Source: Deltaproteobacteria bacterium
Lineage (GTDB): Bacteria > Desulfobacterota > Desulfobacteria > Desulfobacterales > C00003060
Reading direction: 5' to 3'
Assembly (NCBI GenBank): GCA_003647435.1
Contig: QMMV01000059.1
Location: forward strand, 1 to 8,740
Length of the DNA stretch: 8,740 bases
Below are positions 1 through 6,702 of this stretch, one piece after another (within the stretch, counting starts at the first letter, position 1; each line of letters begins with the position of its first letter). Both the position numbers and the translations under genes were made by a program. The notes under the pieces were generated by a model. It was given only the letters and a program-made list of their open reading frames with translations, was not told the origin of the DNA and did no database searches.

Positions 1-420
1 AAACGCCTCTCCTGCAAAAGCAATCAGCCCCACACGATCTCCTTGTAAGTGCCTGGTAAAATCTTTTATTGCCAGTTTTGCCCGCTCCAATCTGTTAGGC
101 TTAACATCGGAAGCCAACATGCTTTTGGATGTATCTACTGCAATAATAATATCCAAACCCTTCCGCTTTACCTCCTGCCAATGGAATCCCCACTGCGGCC
201 GCAAAAACGAAAGAACGATCAAAAAAACCGCCGAAATTATCAAAATTATTTTAACTCTCTGCTTTCTCTTATCTAACGAAGAAGTCAAATCTGCAATAAG
301 GTCTGTTGCGGCAAAGTGCTGCATAGTTTTAAGCCTTTTCTTGAATGACCAAAAATAAAATATGGCCAACAGCACTACAAGCCATAACAGATGTAAAGCC
401 CCTAAATTAGCAAACCGCAT
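1..420 (-). CDS. batB: BatB-like membrane VWA protein (N-terminal 140 residues, cut by window edge)
   Basis: The ORF runs from an ATG at 420 off the left edge of the window, with 140 codons open and no stop. Membrane segments lie at about residues 8-25 and 57-73, followed by the RPQW motif typical of Bat VWA proteins. A von Willebrand factor A domain then starts, with the MIDAS metal-site signature D96-T-S98-K-S100 and a GDRVGLIAFAG segment near 127-137. The TM-TM-VWA order is that of BatA/BatB inner-membrane proteins, with the VWA domain in the periplasm. It lies 50 bp after the batA-like gene and resembles it, so the two form the usual tandem paralogue pair. The start is supported by the MRFAN N-terminus placed just before the first membrane segment; the ribosome site (GGAAAG directly before ATG) is weak. 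The rest of the VWA domain and any C-terminal TPR are outside the window, so BatB versus a second BatA cannot be settled. Confidence 0.9.
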   Translation of the reverse strand, partial: MRFANLGALHLLWLVVLLAIFYFWSFKKRLKTMQHFAATDLIADLTSSLDKRKQRVKIILIISAVFLIVLSFLRPQWGFHWQEVKRKGLDIIIAVDTSKSMLASDVKPNRLERAKLAIKDFTRHLQGDRVGLIAFAGEAF

Positions 421-470
421 CTTTCCGTGTCCTGGTATCGGTGTCCATTAACCGGCAACCGGCCGCTGTT

Positions 471-1466
471 TTACGGTATCCTTCTTAAAATAGTATTACT
501 CAAACCCACTTCGAGTAAAACAAGCGCAAGCGCAAAGCCTAAAAGCCCTGTAAATAACTCTTTATATTCTAAATACCCTTTTTCTTCGATGGGTGTCTTC
601 TCCATTTTATCAATCTCGCCGTAAATTTTGCGTAAAGACTTTGTATCAGTAGCGCGAAAGTACTTTGCCCCCGTTTTAGCGGCAATATCCATCAAACTAT
701 CCTCGTCGATATCTATCTTTACTGATTGGTAAACCTTATTACCAAAAAAATCTCTTACCGGATAAGGAGCTAAACCTTTAGTGCCGGCGCCAATGGTATA
801 TACTTTTATTCCTAAAGCCCTGGCTGCTTCCGCTGCTAACGAAGGTGAAATGTCACCGGCATTATTCCTTCCGTCGGTTAATAAAATAACCACTTTGCTT
901 TTGGCTTTTGTGTCTTTAAGGCGGTTTAGGCTGGAAGCTAACCCTAAACCTATGGCTGTTCCGTCTTTAATCATTCCTATCTTTACACGCTCAAGGTTTT
1001 GCAGTAACCAGCTGTAATCAAGAGTGAGAGGACTTACCGTGTATGCTCGCCCTGCAAATGCTATCAAGCCTATCCGGTCATTTTTCCTCCCCTCGATAAA
1101 GCTTTGCACAACGTCTTTTACTGCATCCAAACGGTTGACTCTTTTCCCCTGTAATGTAAAATCCTCAGCAAGCATACTTGTAGAAACATCCAATGCCAAA
1201 ACAATGTCAATCCCCTCTGTTTGAATCCTGGATTCTTCAACCGGAGATTGGGGCCTGGCTAAAGCGGCTGCTATCAGGCAAAGAGCTATAATCCGCAGCA
1301 AATATATGTTTTTGCTAAAAAGTACTTTTGGGGATGGCCTTACTTGCTTAAGAATCCTATCTGTAGGGAAAGTGAGGCTTGCCTTAATTTTCCTGTTTCG
1401 TAAATAGTATGCTCCTGCCAAAACGAGAGGAATCAATAATAAAAATAAAGGATCCCGAAAACTCAT
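471..1466 (-). CDS. batA: BatA-like membrane VWA protein
   Basis: This 331-residue protein has the complete BatA layout: two N-terminal membrane segments (about 6-22 and 54-70), the ARPQ motif at 70-73, a VWA domain (about 86-290) and a C-terminal membrane segment (about 304-323). The MIDAS site is complete: D93-V-S95-T-S97, the threonine T170 in DGTAIG, and D198 in LLTDGR. The domain should therefore bind a divalent metal and take part in metal-dependent protein contacts. Topology puts the VWA domain in the periplasm. The ATG overlaps the stop of the BatD-like gene as ATGA, so the two are probably translationally coupled, and the BatB-like gene follows 50 bp later. In characterised members the bat genes were linked to aerotolerance or stress survival, but the molecular substrate is not established. 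Family assignment is firm; the specific physiological role is not. Confidence 0.95.
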   Translation of the reverse strand: MSFRDPLFLLLIPLVLAGAYYLRNRKIKASLTFPTDRILKQVRPSPKVLFSKNIYLLRIIALCLIAAALARPQSPVEESRIQTEGIDIVLALDVSTSMLAEDFTLQGKRVNRLDAVKDVVQSFIEGRKNDRIGLIAFAGRAYTVSPLTLDYSWLLQNLERVKIGMIKDGTAIGLGLASSLNRLKDTKAKSKVVILLTDGRNNAGDISPSLAAEAARALGIKVYTIGAGTKGLAPYPVRDFFGNKVYQSVKIDIDEDSLMDIAAKTGAKYFRATDTKSLRKIYGEIDKMEKTPIEEKGYLEYKELFTGLLGFALALVLLEVGLSNTILRRIP

Positions 1467-2413
1467 GCGTTAGTCTCTGGCTTGGTCTGGTCAATTAGTC
1501 GTTTTGCTGATTCAAAGCTCAAACCCGCCTCTTTTTCATCAGGCTCATACCTTGCAAACTTAACCAGGTCGCAATGTGATAGAAAATCACGTAAAAGGCT
1601 TTTGTGTTCATAGGAAAGCACCTTATTGTCTTTGACACTATTCAAAAATTCTTCCGTAGTCATCTCCGGGGCACGTAAATTAAAGCGATTTTCCAAGTAC
1701 CGCCTGACAATGTCAGACAATTCGGTATAATACCTGTTCCATTCCCGGCGCCTTGGATATTCCTTTTGCTGAAGCGCTACAAGTGCCTCACAGGCAATTT
1801 TATGAGCAGGTCTTTGTGGAACAAGAATATCTTGACTTTTTTTGGGTTTGAATAAAAAGAAAGCAATAGCTGCTGCTAAGACTACTAACGCAAGAAACAC
1901 CCACACATACCAGGGAATCTTACGGGGGAAACCAATCGGGCCGGCAATTTCCCGTATATCCTGCCTATCTTCGGCGCTCTCAAGAATACTCTCCACTTCT
2001 ATATTAATCTCATCAGTGGAAACTTCTTGCCATTGGCCCTGGCCTTTCTTCCTGTATTTAATTGTGGCCCGGGGAATTGAATATTTGCCGCTCGTATATG
2101 TATCAAGCACATACCACTGCCGATACGTTTTTGTCTTAAACCATCCCTTTTCTGAAGAGCCAAAATCTTTAATCGCAAAGCCTCCCAGATTTTCAGCAAA
2201 TTCGGGAAACTTTATCTCAGTCTCCTTGTCTGCCTTAACAGTGATAGTATAGGTTATTTTATCACCGATGGTTACTTTATCTCTGTCAACGGATGCAGAA
2301 ACCTCCAGAGGCAGCTTATCAGAAGCGCCCTGCTCTGAAGCAAATCCACTGACCGATATCAAAGCGAGTATCGCAAGACAAAGAAATAAGTATTTATTTT
2401 TTTTGGCTTTCAT
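1463..2413 (-). CDS. batD: BatD-like membrane protein with signal peptide
   Basis: The product has 316 residues from the ATG at 2413. A lysine-rich start and hydrophobic stretch (about 8-25) with a likely cleavage site near GFA-SEQ form a signal peptide. A beta-rich periplasmic domain follows (about 35-145, with the BatD-like opening VSASVDRDKVTIGDKITY). A membrane segment lies at 167-188. The cytoplasmic tail contains RRYLENRFNLRAPEMTTEEF (238-257), a pattern common in BatD/DUF4381-type tails next to VWA genes. The protein is shorter than classical BatD (often over 500 residues) and has a single beta domain. A GTG directly upstream (2414-2416) could serve as an alternative start adding one residue; neither start has a strong ribosome site. 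The beginning overlaps the end of the upstream TPR/parvulin gene, and the stop overlaps batA as ATGA, so translation is probably coupled on both sides. It probably forms the membrane complex with BatA and BatB. Confidence 0.85.
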   Translation of the reverse strand: MKAKKNKYLFLCLAILALISVSGFASEQGASDKLPLEVSASVDRDKVTIGDKITYTITVKADKETEIKFPEFAENLGGFAIKDFGSSEKGWFKTKTYRQWYVLDTYTSGKYSIPRATIKYRKKGQGQWQEVSTDEINIEVESILESAEDRQDIREIAGPIGFPRKIPWYVWVFLALVVLAAAIAFFLFKPKKSQDILVPQRPAHKIACEALVALQQKEYPRRREWNRYYTELSDIVRRYLENRFNLRAPEMTTEEFLNSVKDNKVLSYEHKSLLRDFLSHCDLVKFARYEPDEKEAGLSFESAKRLIDQTKPETNA

Positions 2414-3599
2414 CACCGCCTGATTTATAAAAAATCTCCACTTCCTGTTCCTCTAAAGCAGCTTTTAGCAGCGAATCTGTAATGCTGCGTTTTTTTTGCA
2501 TCCTGTATTCATACTCTACCTGATTTCTCACTTCATCAAAGGTTTTTACCCGGTCTGGTTGTTTGTCTTCTATCGAGAATATATAAAATCTATCTTTGAT
2601 TTTTAAAGGGTCAGAGTATTTCCCTTTTTCCTTGAGAAATAATTTTTCGATAGCCGCTTTTGCTTCTCCAATACCACTAATATAGCTTTGGCCGCGGCGA
2701 ATCCATCCTTTGACCTCAGTGCCTCTGGTTTCTTTAAGCTCTTTTAACGCTTCCTCTGTCTCTGAATCCTCCTTAAACTCCACATAACGTACTTTTATCC
2801 TTGCCGGTTCAGTATATTTATCCTTGTTGGCTTCATAATAATTTTCGATATCCCGGGGGTCGCACTTAAGCTTTTGCTCAATCTCTTTGTTCAGGTAATG
2901 CTGAACCATTAGCTGCTTCTTCGTATTTTCCAAGGCCTCGCGTATCTCGGCTTTCTTATCTATTCCCAGCCTTTTTGCTTTTTCATATAAGACTTCGGTA
3001 GCCACGTAATTACGGATAAATTCGAGTCTCTGGGATCTTTTTTCCAGCCTTTTACGCATCCATTCAGGAAGGGCCGCTATCGCCTTATCTATTTCATTCT
3101 GGGTAATGTCGCGCTTGCCTATCCGCGCTACAACTTCCCTCCTCTTTGTCGATGTATCACCTAAAGAGACCCTCTTGGCCAGCTCATATTGAGCCTGAGA
3201 ACTCAAGCCTAACTTTTCTAAAGCTTCAACAATTCTCTGGTCCATCTCTTGGGTAAAATCAGCTTCCTTATCCAGCATCTCTGCACGGTAAAATAAAGCA
3301 AGTGCTTTTTCGTAATGGTGTGAATCCATATAAATGTTGCCCAGGCGATAGCATATCCGGGCAATCTCCTTTTTACTTGCATTTGAAGTCTCAATATACT
3401 TTTCGAACACTGAAGCTGCTTGGAGTTGTAATCCCTTGGCAAGAAGTGTATTGGCATAGTCAAGCTGGTCTTTATCGCTCCATAATTGTGAGTGCTTAAC
3501 CGGCTCTTGAGTTATCCGTTCGGGTAGCTGAAAGACCAAAACTATCAACGCCCCTAACAAGAGGATGACTATTACTGATAATATAACATTAGTCTTCAT
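2394..3599 (-). CDS. Membrane-anchored TPR and SurA/parvulin-like protein
   Basis: This 401-residue protein starts with an uncleaved-looking membrane anchor (residues 5-23), so the rest should face the periplasm. TPR-like helices cover about 46-110, clearest around YRLGNIYMDSHHYEKALALF. A helical SurA/PpiC N-domain-like region follows (about 156-245, beginning VVARIGKRDITQNEID). A parvulin-like segment spans about 266-345 (KVRYVEF, GWIRRG, GIGEA, YSDPLKIKDRFYIFSI), and a C-terminal helix covers 352-385. The parvulin core is reduced: the usual SHIL histidine position reads RYVEF, and the SDPS...GGDLG stretch is absent. It may therefore be a chaperone or scaffold without isomerase activity. It sits inside the Bat operon where TPR proteins BatC or BatE often occur, which suggests it replaces them. 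An AAGGAGGT ribosome site 8 bp before the ATG fixes the start. The TPR, anchor and parvulin calls are visible; the role is inferred. Confidence 0.85.
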   Translation of the reverse strand: MKTNVILSVIVILLLGALIVLVFQLPERITQEPVKHSQLWSDKDQLDYANTLLAKGLQLQAASVFEKYIETSNASKKEIARICYRLGNIYMDSHHYEKALALFYRAEMLDKEADFTQEMDQRIVEALEKLGLSSQAQYELAKRVSLGDTSTKRREVVARIGKRDITQNEIDKAIAALPEWMRKRLEKRSQRLEFIRNYVATEVLYEKAKRLGIDKKAEIREALENTKKQLMVQHYLNKEIEQKLKCDPRDIENYYEANKDKYTEPARIKVRYVEFKEDSETEEALKELKETRGTEVKGWIRRGQSYISGIGEAKAAIEKLFLKEKGKYSDPLKIKDRFYIFSIEDKQPDRVKTFDEVRNQVEYEYRMQKKRSITDSLLKAALEEQEVEIFYKSGGDESQKK

Positions 3600-3607
3600 C
3601 CTGTTAG

Positions 3608-3615
3608 ACCTCCTT
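3608..3615 (-). promoter_or_regulatory. Strong Shine-Dalgarno site of the TPR/parvulin gene
   Basis: On the minus strand the sequence reads AAGGAGGT, a perfect anti-16S match, 8 bp before the ATG at 3599. It fixes that start. It also suggests independent, efficient initiation after the 90-bp gap that separates this gene from the DUF58 gene. Confidence 0.8.
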
Positions 3616-3675
3616 CAACAGCGGCAGGCAATAGCAAACCGATACCCGTAACCCTCCATGCTCTTTGTCCCCGCG

Positions 3676-3696
3676 TCATGCTTTATGCCCTATGCC
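3676..3696 (-). repeat. Three tandem GCAT-centred heptamers
   Basis: On the minus strand, three consecutive 7-bp units read GGCATAG, GGCATAA, AGCATGA. A fourth related unit (AGCATGG, 3656-3662) lies just downstream. The array covers the TAG stop of the DUF58 gene (3690-3692) and extends into the 90-bp spacer. It is short and imperfect, so chance or slipped-strand expansion of noncoding spacer are both possible. No function is assigned. Confidence 0.4.
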
Positions 3697-4580
3697 CCGT
3701 GCGCTCTTGCCCTTCTTTCGCGCATTCGAAAGAATGAAAATAAAACTTTCCCGTAAGGTATATCGGTGCGAATATCAACGCTGTCAACGTTTATGCGGTT
3801 AAAACATCTTGAGCGTTCCCTGAATAGGCTCATTGCATTTTCATTAAATTGCTTACGTATTGCCTGATTTGAGCTATCCACTAAAGTTTCATTTCCTGTT
3901 TCCGGATCGCATAACGTGATAATTCCCACATCAGGCAAATCTATTTCTTTCGGGTCTGTGATAGTTATTGCAGTAATGTCATGCCGTTTATTAGCGATAC
4001 TCAATAATTTTTCGAATCCATCATCATAGAAATCGGAAATAATAAAACTTACTGTCCTGCGTCTCGTGACCTTGCTCAGGTACTCCAACGCTCGTGAAAT
4101 ATTAGTTTTTTTGCTTTGGGGCTGAAGATATAGCGCCTCCCGGACAATGCGCAAGCCATGACGGAGACCCTTGCGAGGAGGAACAAACTTCTCTATCCTG
4201 TCAGTGAAGGCAATCAGCCCCACCTTGTCATTATTCTGTATCGCAGCAAAGGTGAGAAGCGAACAAATCTCGGCTGCGAGATTACGTTTCAACTTATTCA
4301 CCGTGCCAAAGTAACCCGAAGCAGATAAATCAAGAAGAAATATTACCGTGAGTTCCCTTTCTTCTACAAACTTCTTTATATGCGGTTCGCCGGTGCGTGC
4401 AGTAACATTCCAATCAATTGAACGCACATCGTCTCCCGGAAAATACTGGCGAACTTCATCAAACTCCATACCCCGCCCTTTGAACACGCTCTGGTATTGG
4501 CCGGCAAAGACATCAGTGACCATGCGGGAGGTAACTATCTGAATCCGCCTGATTTGCTTTAGAATTTCTTTTGGAATCAT
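3690..4580 (-). CDS. DUF58 family protein (VWA-like, MoxR partner)
   Basis: This 296-residue protein matches the DUF58 family. The hallmark block is at residues 35-62 (GRGMEFDEVRQYFPGDD then RSIDWNVTAR). A VWA-like fold follows, with the metal-site motif D84-L-S86-A-S88 and a GLIAF strand near 120. No membrane segment is visible, so it is probably a soluble cytoplasmic member of the short type. In MoxR operons such proteins usually follow the ATPase directly. Here the gap to moxR is only 18 bp, which supports co-transcription and a role as adaptor or target of the ATPase. The site before the ATG (AGAGAAG) is a poor Shine-Dalgarno match; translation may depend on read-through from moxR. The basic C-terminus (RMRERRARAHGA) ends inside a short tandem repeat. 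Family assignment is firm; biochemical function is not known for the family. Confidence 0.93.
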   Translation of the reverse strand: MIPKEILKQIRRIQIVTSRMVTDVFAGQYQSVFKGRGMEFDEVRQYFPGDDVRSIDWNVTARTGEPHIKKFVEERELTVIFLLDLSASGYFGTVNKLKRNLAAEICSLLTFAAIQNNDKVGLIAFTDRIEKFVPPRKGLRHGLRIVREALYLQPQSKKTNISRALEYLSKVTRRRTVSFIISDFYDDGFEKLLSIANKRHDITAITITDPKEIDLPDVGIITLCDPETGNETLVDSSNQAIRKQFNENAMSLFRERSRCFNRINVDSVDIRTDIPYGKVLFSFFRMRERRARAHGA

Positions 4581-4598
4581 CTTCTCTACCCTAAGCGG

Positions 4599-5591
4599 CT
4601 ACGGGACTTCTATCTCGTCAAATATTGTCTTTATGATATCCTCGGAAGTCTTCTCTTCTGCTTCGGCTTCATAACTTACAATAACCCTGTGCCTTAATAC
4701 ATCAGGCCCAATGGACTTAACATCCTGCGGGGTAACATAGCCCCGGCCCTGAATAAAGGCAAAAGCCTTAGAGGCAAGAGCCAGGTAGATACTGGCTCGG
4801 GGAGAAGCACCATATTGGATAAGGCTTGCTAACTCTTCCAATTTATATTTAGAAGGCTCTCTGGTGGCAAAGACAATATCAATAATGTATCTCTCGATCT
4901 TCTCGTCCATATATATCTCATTTACAACCCGGCGCGCCCGCAAAATATCATCAGGGCCGACAGCAGGGTTAACTTTTATCTTCTTATCCGTAAAACTCAT
5001 CTCTTTTAAGATCTTGTGCTCTTCTTCTTTGTTGGGGTAGGTTATATTGATTTTTAGCATAAACCGGTCAATTTGAGCTTCCGGTAAAGGATAGGTTCCT
5101 TCCTGTTCAATCGGATTCTGGGTCGCCATAACCAAAAAAGGCTCGTCCAATTTAAAGGTATTTTCGCCGATAGTGACCTGGCGTTCCTGCATTGCTTCTA
5201 AGAGCGCGCTCTGTACTTTTGCCGGTGCACGGTTTATCTCATCAGCAAGAATAATATTGGCGAATATGGGGCCTTTCTTAGTGGTGAACGTCCCTTCTTT
5301 TGGGTTGTAAACCAGGGTGCCGATAAGGTCTGCTGGAAGCAAATCCGGCGTGAATTGAATCCTTTGAAATTTTGCATTAATTGCCTGTGATAATGTTTGG
5401 ATTGATAGGGTCTTGGCTAAACCAGGCACCCCTTCAACAAGAATATGCCCATTGGCGAGCAAACCAACCAAGAGCCGATCAATTAAATACCTCTGCCCGA
5501 CGATTACTTTTCTTATTTCTGAAACCAAGGCACTGACAAACGCACTTTCCTGCTTTACCTTTTCATTGATGGCAGTTATTCCTGTCGCCAT
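4599..5591 (-). CDS. moxR: MoxR family AAA+ ATPase
   Basis: This 330-residue MoxR ATPase is full length for its family. Walker A is GVPGLAKT at 54-61. Walker B is IILADE at 113-118 with D117 and E118. Sensor 1 is N159 in ATQNP, the arginine-finger region is EAQIDRF (171-177), and sensor 2 is R265 in GASPRAS. All are intact, so it should hydrolyse ATP, probably as a hexamer in the cytoplasm. MoxR proteins act as chaperones that remodel or load cofactors onto VWA-containing complexes; the DUF58, BatD and BatA/B genes immediately downstream are the likely partners. The reading frame stays open upstream to an ATG at 5774. The ATG at 5591 is preferred because a perfect AAAGGAGG lies 9 bp before it, the protein then has normal length, and the extra 61 residues resemble no MoxR N-terminus. 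It is the first gene of the operon. Confidence 0.96.
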   Translation of the reverse strand: MATGITAINEKVKQESAFVSALVSEIRKVIVGQRYLIDRLLVGLLANGHILVEGVPGLAKTLSIQTLSQAINAKFQRIQFTPDLLPADLIGTLVYNPKEGTFTTKKGPIFANIILADEINRAPAKVQSALLEAMQERQVTIGENTFKLDEPFLVMATQNPIEQEGTYPLPEAQIDRFMLKINITYPNKEEEHKILKEMSFTDKKIKVNPAVGPDDILRARRVVNEIYMDEKIERYIIDIVFATREPSKYKLEELASLIQYGASPRASIYLALASKAFAFIQGRGYVTPQDVKSIGPDVLRHRVIVSYEAEAEEKTSEDIIKTIFDEIEVP

Positions 5592-5600
5592 TTCCCGCGT

Positions 5601-5608
5601 CCTCCTTT
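5601..5608 (-). promoter_or_regulatory. Strong Shine-Dalgarno site of moxR
   Basis: On the minus strand AAAGGAGG lies 9 bp before the ATG at 5591. It decides the moxR start against the longer open frame reaching 5774. Confidence 0.85.
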
Positions 5609-5768
5609 GTTGATTATCTTTTTTCCAAAATCCGATATTGAAAACTGGCAACACTTCAGGTGTCTGAAAACATCGGTCTCTATCTTTTAAAAGAGCAGAA
5701 CTGTTACGAAAAGTGAAACGAGAGGAAGCTGATTCAAAAAAACCTCGCCAATTCAGTACGATAAGTTC

Positions 5769-5788
5769 TCTCACAAACGAAACATACT
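5769..5788. repeat. Left arm of an imperfect inverted repeat around the transposase-like relic
   Basis: The arm begins TCTCAC and ends ACATACT, with AAACGAA between. The reverse complement of 5980-6005 begins TCTCAC and ends ACATACT with a longer centre (CCGGAACGGAAAA). The two arms share the outer hexamer, the inner heptamer and an AACG.AA core, but differ by 6 bp in length. No flanking target duplication was found. It may be a decayed terminal inverted repeat or chance. Confidence 0.3.
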
Positions 5789-5795
5789 GGAACCA

Positions 5796-6029
5796 GCAAG
5801 GTCAAAATCAATAATAGGACAAAGTGTTCTTCCTTTCAAGTGGGAAATTACCAGTGACAGGATAGCTCCCGATGGAGGGTTCGCCCTGCTGGGTTAATAT
5901 CGTGTTGATTTAGCGCTGTTGGAGAGAATTGGCTATTATTTGGTAAAGCATGGCAGCGGAGAGGGTTTTAGAGCCAGGAAGTATGTTTTTCCGTTCCGGG
6001 TGAGATTTTTGGTAACACGCAAAGTCTAA
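5796..6029 (+). pseudogene. Probable remnant of an IS1380-type transposase
   Basis: Reading the plus strand in one frame gives a first open stretch containing SVLPFKWEITSDRI and APDGGFALLG, then TAA at 5895-5897, then 43 open codons (5898-6026) containing LLERIGYYLVKHG and ARKYVF, then TAA at 6027-6029. The first peptide resembles the N-terminus of IS1380-family (DDE group 1) transposases, where an LPFK...T...GG.ALLGE pattern is common. The second more weakly resembles their C-terminal RIGYYLV.HGRK-type tail. The long catalytic middle is absent, so this would be an internally deleted, dead copy of the kind that gives rise to MITEs. Imperfect inverted repeats surround it. The resemblance comes from memory of the family, not a search. 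The two peptides could be unrelated, and the second match is the less certain. Confidence 0.35.
5980..6005. repeat. Right arm of an imperfect inverted repeat around the transposase-like relic
   Basis: This is the partner of 5769-5788: on the minus strand it starts TCTCAC and ends ACATACT. It lies inside the second peptide of the relic, about 27 bp from the tRNA 3' end. If it is a true transposon end, the last codons of the open stretch (after ARKY) are not transposase sequence. Confidence 0.3.
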
Positions 6030-6031
6030 TC

Positions 6032-6108
6032 TGGTCGGGACGACTGGATTTGAACCAGCGACCCCAGCGTCCCGAACGCTGTGCTCTACCAGGCTGAGCC
6101 ACGTCCCG
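6032..6108 (-). tRNA. tRNA-Pro (anticodon CGG)
   Basis: The gene folds into a full cloverleaf of 77 nt including an encoded CCA. The acceptor stem is CGGGACG/CGTCCCG (7 bp). The D arm is GCTC...GAGC with AGCCTGGTA in the loop. The anticodon stem is CAGCG/CGCTG with loop TTCGGGA, giving anticodon CGG, which reads the proline codon CCG. The T arm is GCTGG/CCAGT with loop TTCAAAT, and the discriminator base is A. It stands alone between the hydrolase gene and the relic region, with its own promoter just upstream. Confidence 0.97.
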
Positions 6109-6120
6109 ACCTGCCCTTGT

Positions 6121-6149
6121 TTTTTACCTCAACTCTGTCAAGTTGTCAA
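6121..6149 (-). promoter_or_regulatory. Sigma70-like promoter of tRNA-Pro
   Basis: On the minus strand a perfect -35 box TTGACA (6144-6149) is followed after exactly 17 bp by TAAAAA (6121-6126), four of six matches to the -10 consensus. The tRNA 5' end lies 12 bp further on, so transcription would start a few bases before the mature end. Box quality, spacing and position all fit a stable-RNA promoter. Confidence 0.65.
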
Positions 6150-6162
6150 TCACGCATACTGC

Positions 6163-6702
6163 TTACTTCACTATCTTAAGAATCTCCTTGAATTTGGCTG
6201 CATCTGCTCCCTTCAGCAATTCAAATAGAGCAGTCTCGGTACTCGTCAGGGTTGCACCTGCATCTTTCATCTTCTCCAGACCGATCTGTTTGTTTTCCGC
6301 TGTTCTTGAAGAAACGGCATCTGTTACAACCTGGACCTCGTATCCCAAATTTTCCAAATCTACAGCCGTCTGATAAACACAGATATGCGTTTCAATGCCC
6401 GCAATCAAAACCTGTTTGAGTTTCAACCGCGTGAGCGCCTGCATAAACCGATCACTACGGCAGCAACTAAAGCTGAGCTTGCTTATAGGGTGTGTGTCCG
6501 ACAAAAGGTTGGCGATTTCAGGTATGGTTGGCCCTAATTTTTCAGGATTCTGTTCAGTCCAGAGAATGGGAATTGCCAAGACCTGCATTCCCTTGATGAT
6601 CTTGCGAAGATTCTCAAAAAGCATTTCTTTCCTGTGCATCAGATGGGCCAATTTACCTTGCACATCAACAACGATTAGAAGTGTATTTTGTAATGTAAGC
6701 AT
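6163..6702 (-). CDS. Isochorismatase-family cysteine hydrolase
   Basis: This 179-residue protein has the isochorismatase-like (YcaC/ISOC-type) fold. The catalytic triad is recognisable as D13 in LLIVVDVQ, K75 in SKLSFSC, and C108 in GIETHICVYQT; the nucleophilic cysteine motif and the following VVTDAVSSR strand (about 125-133) are typical. Family members hydrolyse amides or related bonds in small molecules (nicotinamide, isochorismate, carbamates, others). This short subgroup has no assigned substrate that I can deduce. Length is normal for the subgroup and no signal peptide is present, so it should be cytoplasmic. The start is not supported by a good ribosome site, but the LQNTLLIVVD beginning matches the usual N-terminus. 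It lies alone; its neighbours (RNase G, tRNA-Pro) give no hint of a pathway. Confidence 0.9.
   Translation of the reverse strand: MLTLQNTLLIVVDVQGKLAHLMHRKEMLFENLRKIIKGMQVLAIPILWTEQNPEKLGPTIPEIANLLSDTHPISKLSFSCCRSDRFMQALTRLKLKQVLIAGIETHICVYQTAVDLENLGYEVQVVTDAVSSRTAENKQIGLEKMKDAGATLTSTETALFELLKGADAAKFKEILKIVK

Larger units (their letters stand above)
5592..6031. other. 440-bp gap between tRNA-Pro and moxR
   Basis: This stretch has no intact gene. The part nearest moxR (5592-5768) must hold the operon's leader and promoter, but I found no convincing -35/-10 pair there. A 5-bp inverted repeat (TTCAG-GTGT-CTGAA, about 5655-5668) is too weak to call an operator. The part near the tRNA (about 5769-6029) holds the plus-strand transposase-like relic described separately. 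No T-rich intrinsic terminator is visible downstream of the tRNA. Confidence 0.6.

Noticed and set aside
1842..2252. 136-codon plus-strand open frame opposite batD
   Set aside because: It is antisense to a clear BatD-like gene, with no ribosome site and no recognisable domain; a shadow frame.
5733..5746. T-run on the minus strand after GGCGAGG as a terminator before moxR
   Set aside because: No upstream segment pairs with GGCGAGG to form a stem, so only a T-run remains.
5761..5810. TTGACC on the minus strand as a moxR promoter -35 box
   Set aside because: The sequence 16-18 bp downstream (around TTTCGT) does not resemble a -10 box.
6129..6144. CAACT...AGTTG hairpin after the hydrolase gene as a terminator
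   Set aside because: The stem is only 5 bp and no T-run follows on either strand. It falls between the -35 and -10 boxes of the tRNA promoter.
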